The translations under genes and the position numbers were made by a program. Below, piece by piece: positions 20,012 through 30,923 of a DNA stretch of 53,819 bases. The notes under the pieces are model-generated. The model did not search any database. It had not been told where the DNA came from and saw nothing but the letters and a program-made list of their open reading frames with translations. The stretch spans positions 1-53,819 of the forward strand of contig JAHLKH010000184.1 in the NCBI GenBank assembly GCA_025526915.1. Reading direction: 5' to 3'. The DNA comes from Entophlyctis helioformis. Its lineage: Eukaryota; Chytridiomycota; Chytridiomycetes; Chytridiales; Chytriomycetaceae. Within the stretch, counting starts at the first letter, position 1, and each line of letters starts with the position of its first letter.

Positions 20012-21899
20012 ATGAGCAACAAGGTCTACATTGTCGGCGTCGGCATGAGCAAGTTCGAGAAGCCCGGCCGTCGCTCGGTGCGTGCCTGCGTGTCTGCCTT
20101 ATGCCGTGTGCTGCCCCTTGCTGCCTGCCTGGATCTGACCCGCCGGCCTGCCTGCCCGTCCATCTGCCTGCCCACTTGCCCGCCTGCCTGGCATCGGCGA
20201 CGCTTGAACAGGACGCAGACTACACCGACGATGCGCTGCAGGCGGCCACCAAGGCCCTCCTCGACGCCAACCTCACCTACGACGACGTCAAGTATGCCGC
20301 TGCCGGCTACTGCTTTGGTACGTCTGTCTGTCTGTCTGCCTGTCTGTCTGCCTTCCCATACCCATGCCCCTGTTGCCCCTGTTGCCCCCGCCTCCGTCGT
20401 GCATCGCCTGCCAGCTTGAGCCACGTGCGCTCGAGTGCCACCGCTCTGAGCTGGACGCGGCGCAATTTGTCGGAAGGTGCTGATCTGGCGGCTGGTGCAC
20501 ACGCATCGCTGTCGAGGCCGTCCCACGTGCTGACACACATGCCCGCCGCGGCGTCTCTGTTCGGCACCCCCCAAATGACATCGTCCACACAGGCGACTCG
20601 ACGTCTGGCCAGCGCGCGCTCTACCAGCTCGGCCTGACGCAGATCCCCATCATCAACGTCAACAACAACTGCTCAACCGGCTCGACGGCCCTGTACACGG
20701 CGCGCCAGGCAGTTGCCTCTGGCCAGGTCGACTGCGCCATGGCGCTCGGCTTTGAAAAGATGGCCGCCGGCTCGCTCGCTGCGCTGTGGCAGGACCGCAC
20801 CAACCCGATGGACAAGACCATGGAGGTCATGGGCGAGCTGCGCGGCATTGGCCAAGCGCCGTTTGCGCCGCAGATCTTTGCCAACGCCGGCATCGAGTAC
20901 CTCGAGCGCAACGGCGGCTCCGCCGAGTCGATGGACTGGATAGCGTACAAGTCGCACGCGCACAGCACGCTCAACCCGTACGCGCAGTTCCGCACGCGCT
21001 ACACGCTCGACCAGGTCAAGGGTGCGCGCAAGGTGTTTGGCCCGCTCACGCTCCTCCACTGCAGCCCGACGTCGGACGGCGCCGGTGCGGCTATTCTCGC
21101 CTCGGAGGACTTTGTGCGCCGCCACAACCTCGGCCGCCAGGCGATTGAGATTGCGGCCCAGGTCATGGCCACGGACTCGACGGCCGCCTTTGACCCCAAG
21201 GGCGTGTCCAAGTCGTGTCTCGAGGTGGCCGGTGCGGACATGACGCGCCGGGCCGCGCGCGACGCGTATGCGCAGGCGGGCATCACCGCCAGCGACGTCA
21301 ACGTGGTCGAGCTGCACGACTGCTTCTCTGCCAACGAGCTCGTCACGTACGATGCGCTCGGCCTGTGCGAGCCCGGCAAGGCCGCCGACTTTACGCTGTC
21401 GGGCGCCACCACCCTGCCGGCGTTTGCGCCGGGCAAGACCCCCGCCCGCCGCGTGATTGTCAACCCGTCCGGCGGCCTCATCTCCAAGGGCCACCCGCTC
21501 GGCGCCACGGGTCTCGCCCAGTGCGCCGAGCTCACGTGGCAGCTGCGTGGCTGGGCCGGCGACCGCCAGGTGCCCGGTGCCCGCGTGGCGCTGCAGCACA
21601 ATATCGGTCTGGGCGGCGCCGTCGTGGTCGGCATCTACCGCCCGGCGTCGGACCATGTCGCCAAGGCGGCCCCTGCCCCCGGCGCCAAGCCGTGGGTCGA
21701 CGCGCGCGAGCGCTTTGGATACAACCCGGCGCTCGAGTGCCGTCCTGTGCGCGTTGCGGACGTGCGCGCGGTGCTCAGTGCCAACGGCGGCCTGGTTGGC
21801 ATGCCCGACAAGCTTGTTCCCGAGATCCAGGAGAAGCTCGAGGCGCCGTTCAAGGCGGGTGCCAAGGGCGGTGCTGCTGCTGCGACTGCTCGTCTCTGA
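20012..21899 (+). CDS. SCPx-type 3-oxoacyl-CoA thiolase, probably peroxisomal
   Basis: Exons 20012-20077, 20212-20317 and 20593-21899 give 492 residues. The N-terminus MSNKVYIVGVGMSKFEKPGR is typical of sterol-carrier-protein-X thiolases. The nucleophile cysteine is in VNNNCSTGSTALY. Further thiolase signatures are VELHDCFSANE (His/Cys) and NPSGGLISKGHPLGATG (active-site His), followed by QHNIGLGGAVVVGIYRP. The reaction is CoA-dependent cleavage of (branched) 3-oxoacyl-CoA in beta-oxidation. The protein ends in ARL, which fits a type 1 peroxisomal signal. The separate SCP2 sterol-binding domain of animal SCPx is absent. Both introns are rich in CTGCCTGC and CTGT repeats. The reading frame is unbroken. 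Confidence 0.9.
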
Positions 21900-22037
21900 T
21901 CTCTCCCTCTCTCTGCCTGTGTCTGTGTGACTGCCTGTCTCTGTTCTTTTGTCTTTCTGCCCGTTTGTGTGCACGCCGTTGTGACTTGTGCATCAATAAC
22001 AATCAAGTGAATGGGATTCTTCCGTCGACTGCTTTTG

Positions 22038-24041
22038 CTATGACGTGTATTGCGGTATACTGGGCAGCACGTCACGCTTGAGAGGCAGCAGCGGCGGCGG
22101 CGAGTGGACGGCCGTTGTCCCGACATTGGCAAACGGCTTGGCTGGTAGAGCAGCGGCATGGGGAGCCGGCAGCCCGCCAAGACAGCGGCTGCTGATCTCG
22201 AGCTGCAGCGCGTGGTTGCGGGCGACCCAGAAGGCAGCGAGCGTGTCCAGCGACGCTTTGGGGCAGTCGAGTGTCGCGCAGACGTTGGCGCCATGGCTGA
22301 GCAGCAGGAAGATGATCTGCGGGTTGCCCTTGCGCAGCGCGTATCTGAGCGCCGACTCGATAATCTGGCTGCTGTTGCTGCTGCTGTCCATGGCCACGGC
22401 TTTGTCGGATGCGACGGATGCGACGGATTGGGCAGACGCGTGCACGGACATGGACGCAGGCACAGTGTTGGGCAATGCACCAGCCACGCCACATGCACCG
22501 AGCAGGGCCGAGACGACACTGACGCGGCCAGCCTCCACGGCGGCCAGCAGCGCCGCCTTGACGGCCTCTGCCGACCGCGCATGAGCAAGCAGCAGCAAGA
22601 GCAGCGGCACGCGTCCCATGGCCGCCGCCTCTGCGACCAGAGCATCGCCGCCGACACGCGCATCCGCACCGCCCGATTCGAGGAACACGCGAGCCACGTC
22701 GATTGCATTATGCACGCACGCCAGCCGCAGCGGCCAGTTGTTCTGGAAGCCGACGCCCAGGCCGCGGGCCACGAGCGACCGCGCCACGGCCGCATAGTTT
22801 CTGGCGATAACGAGCTCGAGGAGGTCGTAGTAGAGGAACGGGTCGCGCATCGACAGGTAGCGCGATTGCAGGAGGGACGTGACGAGAGTCTGCAGGTGCG
22901 GCTCGGGCAGGGCGGCCCAGTCGAGGGCCAGATGCTCGGGGTGTGTGTTGGCGTACGAGAGGAGCACATGTAGACGCGGTATCGGGTTGTGTGATCGCAG
23001 GGCAGCGGGGATGGCGCGTGCGAGGATGGCTGTGACGGCTGGCGGTGTGTGTTGGGAGAGTAGCGACGGCGGTTGTTGGACTGGCTCGAAGTGGGATCGG
23101 ACGAGGTTGATGAGGTGGTTGAGCAGCGGGATGCCGTCGTGGTCGGGGATGCACGTGAGAACGAGACTGAACAGCGTGTCGAGTGCAGCATAGGATGGTT
23201 GTGCAGCCGATGCTAGGGATGCTGCTGCTGCTGGGGATGCTGCCGATGCTGCTCGATAGGGATCGGCGATTGTGCTGGGGACGCTGGCGCCCCAGCCGCC
23301 CATGGTGGGCACCCACACGTGGGCAGGCTGCCGGCCGAGGTTGAGCGGATCGGGTGCGTTCAGGGCGTGATGCGGGGGTGCCAGTGGCGGCGTTGAAGCC
23401 GACAGGAGGAGCGATCGCGTGACGGGGTCCTGGAGGAAGAGGACGACGGCGAGGGTCTGGCCGTGGGCGGCAGCGGCATGCAGGGCCAGCACGCGGACGG
23501 CGGGCGGCACGGTCCAGCGGCAGGACGGGCGGGCAGCGAGCAGCAGGTCGATGCAGGCGGTGAAGCCACGCGCGGCGCAGTAGTGCAAGAGGATTGCGCT
23601 CTGGCAGCCTGGTGTGGCGGGTGCGTGCGGTGCATGCGGTGGTTGTGGCGATCGAGGCGATTGTGTCGACGGTGATCGCAGATGCGAGCGGATCATTGGG
23701 GCAAGGACGGCATCGGACAGCAGCGAGGCGACGATGGGAGGGACGGGCAGGGAGCGAAGCGAGAAGGCGGAGCCGAGAGGGAGTGTGGTAGGCAGCGAGG
23801 CAGCTGTAGAAGGCGGCGAGGCGGCTGTAAAAGGCGGCGTGGGAGTAGAAGACAGCAGCGACGCGAGATTGGGCAGAAGCGGGAAGTTGCGAGCGAGCCA
23901 GAGGCGGCGGGCGGCGGGCGAGCGGACGAGGGCGGCCAGGCGGGCGCAGACGCGGGCGAGAGAAGCGACGGAGGACGGGGCGGCGTGGGCGACGACGAGC
24001 AGGAGCAGCTCGTTGGAGAGCGCGAGGAGCGGCGAGTGCAT
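22038..24041 (-). CDS. F-box-like protein with ankyrin-type C-terminal repeats
   Basis: Single exon, 667 residues from ATG 24041 (MHSPLLALSNELLLLVVAHA). The first 55 residues fit an F-box-like helix bundle (LSNELLLLVVAH, SVASLARVCARLAALV, RRLWLARNFP). Further on are ankyrin-like helices (ILLHYCAARGFTACIDLLL, LRLACVHNAIDVARVFLESG, ALRYALRKGNPQIIFLLLSHGANV). Proteins of this plan often deliver substrates to SCF ubiquitin ligases; that role is inferred. The open frame extends upstream to 24296, but through Ser/Thr/Gln/His-rich sequence encoded by minisatellite, so the ATG at 24041 is preferred. Ser/Pro/Ala-rich linkers separate the segments. Confidence 0.65.
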   Translation of the reverse strand: MHSPLLALSNELLLLVVAHAAPSSVASLARVCARLAALVRSPAARRLWLARNFPLLPNLASLLSSTPTPPFTAASPPSTAASLPTTLPLGSAFSLRSLPVPPIVASLLSDAVLAPMIRSHLRSPSTQSPRSPQPPHAPHAPATPGCQSAILLHYCAARGFTACIDLLLAARPSCRWTVPPAVRVLALHAAAAHGQTLAVVLFLQDPVTRSLLLSASTPPLAPPHHALNAPDPLNLGRQPAHVWVPTMGGWGASVPSTIADPYRAASAASPAAAASLASAAQPSYAALDTLFSLVLTCIPDHDGIPLLNHLINLVRSHFEPVQQPPSLLSQHTPPAVTAILARAIPAALRSHNPIPRLHVLLSYANTHPEHLALDWAALPEPHLQTLVTSLLQSRYLSMRDPFLYYDLLELVIARNYAAVARSLVARGLGVGFQNNWPLRLACVHNAIDVARVFLESGGADARVGGDALVAEAAAMGRVPLLLLLLAHARSAEAVKAALLAAVEAGRVSVVSALLGACGVAGALPNTVPASMSVHASAQSVASVASDKAVAMDSSSNSSQIIESALRYALRKGNPQIIFLLLSHGANVCATLDCPKASLDTLAAFWVARNHALQLEISSRCLGGLPAPHAAALPAKPFANVGTTAVHSPPPLLPLKRDVLPSIPQYTS

Positions 24042-24909
24042 TGGGTGTGGATTCGTTGCTGTGTGGATTCGTTGCTGTGTGGATTCGTTGCTGGTTGCTG
24101 TCTGTCGAGTGTCTGTCTGCGAGTGGATGCCGAGTGGATGCCGAGTGGATGCCGAGTGTCTGTCTGTCGAGTGGATGTGACCCAGAGTGACTGACTCGCA
24201 ATGACTGACCCAGAGTGCTGACTGAGCGAGCGTCACCTCTTTGCGTGCGGCTGGCAGAGTGGCTGGCTGGCTGGGCTGTGACTCTGGCTCTCTCACTCAC
24301 TGCCCGCTCTCTCACTGCCCACTCACTGCCACTTCCGCACGCTCGGTCCCCCGATGCACGGACACGCCGAGTCCGACTGGATCGCTCTCTCGCTCTTCTC
24401 TCTCTCCTCTCTCTCTCTCTCTCTCGCTGACTCGCCCTCCCCCACTCAAGTGTCCACTGCGATCGGGCTCGGCACACCTGCGATCTCCACTCCCGCTGCT
24501 GCTTCGATCCCCAGCAGCGCCGTGACTCACCGTGCCAAATGCATCGTCGATGTGCCTGTTCACGGCCTGGCTGCCTCGGGTCGTGCGGATCGGGCAACTT
24601 GTCCCAGGACGCCGTGCCAACGCCGTCCGATCTGCAGAGCCAGCACGCGGCTGCTCTTGGCTGTGCGTGGCTGTGCGTGGCTGTGTATGGATGTGCGGCG
24701 GTACTCGGGCTGTCTTGCTCCATCTCGCCGGGTCTCGCCATGTCCAGCCTTGCCTCGCTGCTGCTGCTGCTGCTGCTGCTGAAGGCCCACGGCGTCTGGG
24801 CCACCCGATCGTCCCGCACAGGCGCGAGTGCCGCCTCCCGATCGCCATCTTCCGAGCGTTTGCTCTTGCTCTTGCTGTCACTCTTGCTCTTGCTGTTGCT
24901 GCTCTTGCC
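24042..24909. other. divergent intergenic region with simple repeats
   Basis: No convincing gene. Holds a 16-bp minisatellite (GGATTCGTTGCTGTGT, about three units, 24049-24095), an 11-bp one (GAGTGGATGCC, three units, 24121-24153), a CT tract (24391-24425) and a (CTG)n run (24757-24781). Just before the hydrolase ATG is a TTGCTCTTGCTG-rich stretch (24856-24908) that reads as a hydrophobic Ala/Leu string in frame with the hydrolase. I treat it as repeat, not as a signal peptide. Confidence 0.5.
24049..24153. repeat. two short minisatellites
   Basis: Unit GGATTCGTTGCTGTGT repeated about three times, followed by unit GAGTGGATGCC repeated three times; both lie in the 5' leader of the F-box-like gene. 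Confidence 0.8.
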
Positions 24910-26016
24910 ATGAACGCCGACTCGGCCAGCCAGACACCTCACACAACCACCCAGCTCGTGGTCGGCGGCATCCCCGTGACGTTGCTGAGCCCGCCTGGCT
25001 CGCAGCCCGTGGGCCCTGCTGCCGTCTGCTTCTTCCTGCACGGCCGCAAGGGTGCGTATCTGCCGTGGCGCATCACGCTCTGCCCGAGCTGCCCGTCTGC
25101 CGATCTGACCATCTGACCATGTGCCGCATGCACAGAGTCGCCGGCCAAGTACATGGACTTCTGCGTCGACCTCGTCATGGCTGCATCAAAGGCCTCGACG
25201 TCAACAACCACACACACCCGCCCTCTCCCCCTGCACGTGGCCGTCTTTGAGCAGCGCAACCACGGCAGCCGGCTCGCCAACCCTCTGGCCAACGACGGCT
25301 GGCGCGAGGGCAACAGCGCGCACGCCATCGACATGTGGGCCATCCAGTACGGCACCAGCCGCGACGTCTCGTTTCTCATCGACACGCTCCCGCTGTACCT
25401 GCCGCCGTCCATCTCGTCCGTGTCGCTGTGGGCCGTCGCCGGCGTGTCGCTCGGCGGCCATGCCACGCTGCTGACCGTCGTCCATGGTGAGCTGTATAGC
25501 ACATGGCTGCCTGCTGCTCGGTTCTCACGGATCACCCATCACACCACATCACAGCCCACAGATCTGGCTGACACCATGCACACGCTCTCTCTCTCTCCAG
25601 AGCCGCGTGTCGACATTGCCGTGTCCGTCATTGGCTGCGGCGACTATGAGGCTCTCATGGTTCCCCGCGCCATCAAGAACGGCCTGCCTGTCCCGCCCGA
25701 GTCCTACTCTGCAATCCCGAAACCGCTGCTCTCGCTCCTGGCCACACACGATCCTGTCAACGCCATCCACGCGCTCGGCCGCCAGAAACTGCTGTTGCTG
25801 AGCGGCGGCGAGGATCGCCTGGTGCCGGCCGCTGCCAACGAGCGCTTTGTGCAGCTCGCCAGAGACCAGTATGCGGCTCACGGACACGGCGCGTGGTTCG
25901 ACGTGGTGGTCGAAGACGGCGCCAGGCACACGTTTACGCCTGCCATGCGGGATCGCACAACCGACTGGATCCTTCAGTGGCTGTTGCATGCGTCTGGCTC
26001 CGAGTCCAGGCTCTGA
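24910..26016 (+). CDS. alpha/beta hydrolase with C-terminal SRL
   Basis: Exons 24910-25051, 25136-25486 and 25601-26016 give 302 residues. CFFLHGRKG forms the HG oxyanion turn. VAGVSLGGHATLL is the nucleophile elbow (GxSxG). GGEDRLVP supplies the likely acid, and DGARHTFTP the catalytic histidine near the end. This is a complete Ser-Asp/Glu-His set for an esterase or lipase-like enzyme; the substrate is unknown. The last three residues, SRL, fit a peroxisomal targeting signal. The second intron (114 nt) has no stop and is a multiple of three, so an unspliced form would stay in frame, adding a 38-residue insert next to the active site. The GTGAGC...CCAG ends and pyrimidine tract favour splicing. 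Confidence 0.82.
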
Positions 26017-26107
26017 CTGCTGCCTAATACAAAAGGGATCGTCTGTCGCTGCCTCCGTCTGTTTTCCAAGCGACTCGGGTTTGACTTGTCGCCAGCCACA
26101 ACACGCA

Positions 26108-27125
26108 ATGACATCAAGGCGAAAGCAGGCGGCCGGCGTCGACGAGGGCGAGACCGACGCCATCATCAAGTCGTGGAACACCACTCGCGGGTCGGCCCTC
26201 ATCCACATGGCGCTGTACTTTGCAAGCGCCAAGACCGCTGCCGATGTGTGCATGAGCGACCTCGACACTGCAGGCAAGCCTCGCTTCTCGCTGTCCTTCC
26301 CGTGTTCGGCCGAACGCTGCTCTGCTGCTTCTGCCGCTGTTGCCTCGAGTCGGGCGGCAGCCGTGGATGTGCCCAACGTTGCACGCAGAGTGGAGCAGCT
26401 TGGCAGCGACAGGCTGGCCCACTGACTGACCGACTGACTGACGCTGGTCTCGTGGTGCTCGGCAACACACACACACAGGCTTCACGCTGCAGTACGTCGA
26501 AAAGAACGTCGACCATGGCTTGCAGCAGGTCGAGACCCGCGTTCAGTTTGACCGTCCCGTCGGGTCGCTGGCCGCCATTGAACAGAAGCTCGAGGGCATG
26601 GCGTACGAGGCCCGCACTGCTCTCAGCATGGTACGTCCCGCGCTGCCCCACGCAGCAGGATCGCCAACAGCCACCCTCGTGGCCGACAGTGTGTATGTGC
26701 GACTGACTGACACTGTGTATCTGTCTGCCCAGAAACCCAACAAGAACTACGTGGCGCCCGGCACCCGCAAAGACGAGCTGTTTGTGCCGCCCACGCTCGC
26801 CACGTCCATCGGCCTCACGATCTTCTGGACGGTGCTCTACTGCATCTCGTGCGTCGACGCCCTGCCCGCGCCGCTCGAGATCCTGCGGTCCATCATTGGC
26901 GGGCGGGCGGCGTGCGAGAACATGGCGCTCGGCATCGTGTGCATCCACGTGCTCGAGTGCGCGGCCGTGTTCGGCTTTGGCCTGTGGTCCGAGATCCCGC
27001 TCGACATTGTCGCCAAGTGGGTCGGCCTGACGTCCTACTATGGATTCGCGACCCTCGGGCCGTTTATCAAGATTGCGTACAAGCACCGCATGAAGCTGGA
27101 TGCGGCAGAAGATATCCAGAACTGA
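26108..27125 (+). CDS. small multi-pass membrane protein (DUF4499/TMEM254-like C-terminus)
   Basis: Exons 26108-26273, 26479-26630 and 26733-27125 give 236 residues. The first intron uses a GC donor (CAG/GCAAGC) and an AG acceptor after an AC repeat; it joins DLDTAG to FTLQYVEKNV in frame. The N-terminal half is soluble and helical. The C-terminal half has hydrophobic segments (TSIGLTIFWTVLYCISCV, MALGIVCIHVLECAAVFGFG, YYGFATLGPFIKIAY) and ends in a basic KHRMKLDAAEDIQN tail. The HVLE...FGFATLGPFIKIAYK pattern is like small DUF4499/TMEM254 proteins; the match is tentative and no function is known. It is convergent with PAM17, whose stop lies 220 nt downstream on the other strand. Confidence 0.6.
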
Positions 27126-27345
27126 GCCTGCGGGATGCGGGATGCGGGATCGGGATGCGGATGCGATCTGGCCATCCAGGACTGCAGAAACGAATCCATG
27201 AATGAATGCATACAACACGTTGTTGGTATGAAGAGATGCGCATTGTTGGTGTTTTTTCGAGTGGTCGTCGCGGTGTTTGTTGTGGTTGTGGTGGTTGTGG
27301 TGGTGGTTCACACAAAGTACAGACAGACAGACAGACAGAGAGAGA

Positions 27346-28202
27346 CTACAACTTGGAGGCCGAGATGAAGCGCCGCTGCTTTCTGATCCACGCGCGGTAG
27401 TCTGCAGCCGAGTAGATCTTCTCGCCGTAGTAGTCGGGCGGGGTCGCGATCCTGCTCGCCACGCCTGTTCCCGGGCCGCCGCCCGCGCCGAACATGGGCA
27501 GCTCCTTGGGTCTGTGCTTGAGGATGCGGTCGTAGAGCTCCTTTTCTCTCTGTCGAAAGCGATCAGGGCCAAGCGTCAGTCAGCCAGTCAGCCCAGTCAG
27601 TCGGCCACAGATGTTCTGTCCAGTCATGCCATGCGATGCCAGCCACTTGCATGCTCGAATGCCTTGATGGTGTTTCTGTCGAGAGAATGGCCAGTCCGTC
27701 ATGGTCAGTCACGAACAGCCAGCCGAGTCCAGTCACATCCGGCACATCTGGCACAACAGACAAGAGTCGGGCACGCACGAGTTGCGAGTGAGCCGCCAGA
27801 GCTGCGAGGCACTTAGACTGCCGCCGAGGGCCGACAGGGCGCCGACGCCCATGGCAGCCATGATGTAGGCCATCATGGGATCGGGCAGGCCCAGCAGCGG
27901 CGTCGTGGGGTCGAACTCGGCGACAAAGAAGAAGTAGTAGGAGCCGGCCGACAGGCCCAGCCAGCCCGACAGCAGCGTGCTGGCCAGCGACCACGACTTG
28001 CGGGACTTGCGCATGGCGAAAAAGTCTTTCCAGGCGAGCTGCTGTTGGCTGCTGGGGTCTGCTGCGAGGTCTGTTGCTTCAGCGTCTGTCTGGCTGCGGC
28101 GGCTGTTGACGAGGCGAGGCGGCTGAGCGACGATGCATGGCTGGCGGATGCGTGCAGACGCAGACGCAGACCCAGACGGGCACCGAGCGACAGCGAGTTC
28201 AT
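27346..28202 (-). CDS. PAM17: PAM17, presequence translocase-associated motor subunit
   Basis: Minus strand. The C-terminal exon 27346-27549 encodes REKELYDRILKHRP, then DYYGEKIYSAADYRAWIRKQ, the hallmark end of Pam17. The upstream exon (about 27790-28202) encodes LAWKDFFAMRKSRKSW and two membrane spans (LASTLLSGWLGLSAGSYYFF and AYIMAAMGVGALSALGG). The start at 28202 (MNSLSLGARLGLRLRLH) gives an Arg-rich, acid-free mitochondrial presequence. One base is missing near 28050 between presequence and mature part. Pam17 sits in the inner membrane and organises the TIM23 import motor. It is essentially fungal. The exact donor of the intron is uncertain (GTGCGT is best, but its phase needs checking). 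Confidence 0.85.
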
Positions 28203-28600
28203 CCTGTTGGACTGTGTGGGCGGCGAACAGCCAGGCCAGCACAGCACAGCGCAGCGCATGCGGTTAGCAGGCTGCATCGAGTGCGCGTGGAGCGACGCAG
28301 ACGGACACCACCAACCTTGACGAGGCGGGCTTGCTGCGTCGATCGAGGGAAGATCGCTGGTGCGGGAGTTGACAACGTGGAAGTGGCTGCGTGGAGTGCG
28401 TGTCACGTGGCGCACACGTGACGGGATGGCGCGCCAATCAGACGCGTACTCTCAAGGCGGCAGCTTGAACCGCGTCGCGCTGCTCAGATCGTGTCGCAGA
28501 CTCACGCACGGACTCACTCACAGATCCAGTCGCCAACACAGATCCAGTCACAGATCCACGGCCCGCTGGCACCCGCCATCGCACACAGCCCTAACCCGCA
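28203..28600. other. divergent promoter region, PAM17 / Sel1 gene
   Basis: About 400 nt between divergent start codons. Contains CACGTG-like words (28404-28411, GTCACGTGG, and CACACGTGA at 28413-28421) and degenerate ACACAGATCCAGTCAC repeats near 28520-28560. No gene seen. Confidence 0.45.
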
Positions 28601-30588
28601 ATGGCGCAACAACCGCCCGCCTCGCCCGCCTCGGCTGCGTCGCCGCTCTCTGCTGCGTCGCCCGCCCCGCTGCTGCCCCGCTCGCCTGGCTCGCCTGGCT
28701 CCGATGCCGCATCGGTGCGTCTGCCGAGCGTCTGCTGAGCGTCTGCTGTGCTGACACCTGATGCTGGCTCTGCGTTCGACGGCCCCTTGCTGACCTGCTG
28801 CCCCGCTGCTGCCCCCTGCAGGACGCTCTCTCGCCTGTGCTCGCTGCCGACGCCGAGGCCGGCTCGTCACGCTCCGATCCACTCACGCAGCCTGCTGCAC
28901 GCAGCAACAACAGCAACCAACAACAGCAGCAACAACAATGCAACGGCCACAACGACGACCACAGCGACCGACAAGAATCGCCGCATTCGCTTCAACTGGC
29001 ACTTGACTGGCCCTGGCTTCCTTCCCGCGCACACAGCCGGCGGCTGCTGCAGCAAGAGCGCCGCAGATCGTCTGTCTGGTCGTTCTTGGCCCATCGCCCA
29101 TCGACTCCGTCGCTGCCCGCGCTGCCCCCTGTTCCTGCTGACGCGCCGTCCTCGGACCCGCTCGACCTCGCAGAGTACTACTGGCACTCGCGCATCGACC
29201 AGGCCATCGCCGTGCGCTACCTCCAGCAGTCGGCCGCAGAGGGCAACCCCGCCGGGCTGTATCTCGCCGGCTTGGCCTTCTGCCACGGCTGGGGCGGCCT
29301 GAAGCGCAACGAGAAGCTCGGCGTGCGCTTCTTCCAGACCGCCGCCGAGATCATCATTGACATTTTGCTCCACGACAATGCCTTGGCGCCTGTCATGGAA
29401 TGCGAAATAGACGACCACGAGGCCTACCACCACGACGACGACGACGACGACGACGACAACGCTCACATGCACCATCTCGACGACAAACAGCTCGATCTGG
29501 TCATCACAAATGCCGCCATTTCTGCAACCAACCGCGCATTAGGCAAACGCGGCAGCAACGCTAGCCATACAAGCAACGGCAGCCGCAGCAAGCACAACAG
29601 CTTTGACAAGAGCCCGCCGGGTTTCATCATCTCGCATCCCGACGTGCCTGGCTTTGGGCATCCGTCCGACGGCATCTTGAATCCAGACATTATCTTTGTT
29701 GCAGATTCCAGCAATCTGCCATCGCAGTCCACTCTGAACAACAGCCAACCGGCCATCCATGCAGCATCACAGTCAGCGTCAGCGTCACCGTCACCATCAC
29801 CATTCAGTCTTGTGCAACAAGCACAACAGCAGCGCCAATTAGCCACAGCTCGACGTGATGCGGCCGTCGACGGTCGCGTTGTTGGCACGCTGCTCGCACT
29901 GCCGCTGCTCGAGCTCGGTATCGCCTTTTTGTTAAAATGGGGCACGCCTCGCATGTCCAAGAAGCTGGGCTTTGATCTGATCCGCACGGCGGCCGAGCTG
30001 GGCGACACGGACGCCAAGCAGCAGCTCGGATTCCTGTTTCTGCATGGCATCGGCGTGCGCCGCAACCGCCATCTCGCTGCATACTGGTACCGTGCCTACG
30101 AGACTGCGAGTGGCGAGAGCCTGTTCGAGGGCTGGATATGGGCACCGCCGTACTTTTGTCCGCCTGTTGCACCGCGTGCTCCCAAAGCCCTGCCGCCGTT
30201 GCCCGCCAAACCCGGCGATCCGGCATACACGAGACCGCCCGTACCTGAAAAGAAATCCAAGCGCATGAGCAGGAAGGCTGTTGCTGCTGCCGCCGCTGCG
30301 GCCGAGGCGACTGTTGTTCCTGTTCGCACGACGCGGCAGCTCGTGTCCCATGCGCAGCAGCTTCTGACCATAACGGGCATCAAGCCCATCGAGATCACCT
30401 GTCAACCCGTTGTTTCCGTTGAGCCAGCTGCTGACAAGAACAACGACGACCACCACGGCCAGCACGACTTGGCTGTCGGCTCTGACGCGTTTCTGTCACC
30501 GGCCGTTGGCAGGCATGGCAGCGTGTATGCCGCTAGCCAGCTGTCCAGCCAGAAAGGCAAATGGAGCTTCTGGCGACGTGGTGTGTGA
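28601..30588 (+). CDS. Sel1-like repeat protein
   Basis: Exons 28601-28714 and 28822-30588 give 626 residues. The Pro/Ser-rich start is followed by a poly-Gln tract (CAA/CAG run near 28919-28938) and SLR-type helices: AVRYLQQSAAEGNPAGLYLA, GWGGLKRNEKLGVRFFQTAA, and later KKLGFDLIRTAAELGDTDAK plus LGFLFLHGIGVRRNRHLAAYWYRAY. An Asp-rich loop (D repeated about nine times near 29436) and a Ser-rich linker separate the two SLR blocks, and the C-terminus is Pro/Lys-rich. Sel1 repeats act as adaptor scaffolds, for example in chitin-synthase activation or ERAD; the specific role here is unknown. The frame is unbroken for 1.7 kb. Confidence 0.8.
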
Positions 30589-30923
30589 GTCCACGCCACG
30601 CCACGCCCACAAACCACACCACACCACACCACGCGGTCGTGCCTGATTGGCAAAGAGCCTCATATGTACATCCCCTCTCTTCCCTTCTCTTCCCATCCCA
30701 TCCCATCACTGCTACTCTGCGAGCATCTCATAGTGTGCCTATACAACCTTGCGTCTCATAGTGTCCATACTTCCCATAGCCCCTTCCCACAGCCCTTTGT
30801 TTGCAAAGCCGGCTGTTCCGGCCCAGACAACAATAAACCCGTTGACGTGATCCAGACGCGACGCTCCTCTTCTTGCCAGATCACATTGCCCGCAGCCACA
30901 CACGTACACACACACACCACGAA
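30589..30923. other. intergenic between Sel1 protein and TTLL
   Basis: No gene seen. ACACC/CACGCC low complexity (30596-30640), TCCCATCCCATC repeats (30690-30706), and an AATAAA-type polyadenylation word at about 30831 that could serve the Sel1 gene. An (AC)n tract lies directly before the TTLL start. Confidence 0.5.

Noticed and set aside
24532..24909. N-terminal extension of the hydrolase giving an Ala/Leu signal peptide
   Set aside because: The hydrophobic string is encoded by CTTGCTC/TTGCTG repeats and (CTG)n, there is no good ATG, and a SRL C-terminus argues against secretion.
21635..25041. Very long minus-strand open frames over the thiolase and F-box-like region
   Set aside because: They are Arg/Ser/Pro/Ala-rich shadows of GC-rich coding sequence in other frames and lack family features.
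27315..27345. (GACA)n / AGAG tract after PAM17 as a telomere-like repeat
   Set aside because: It is only about 30 nt long and is a simple microsatellite 3' of PAM17.
30873..30923. TTLL start upstream of 30924
   Set aside because: The residues come from an ACAC repeat (HTRTHTHHE). ATG 30924 follows it and begins a plausible protein.
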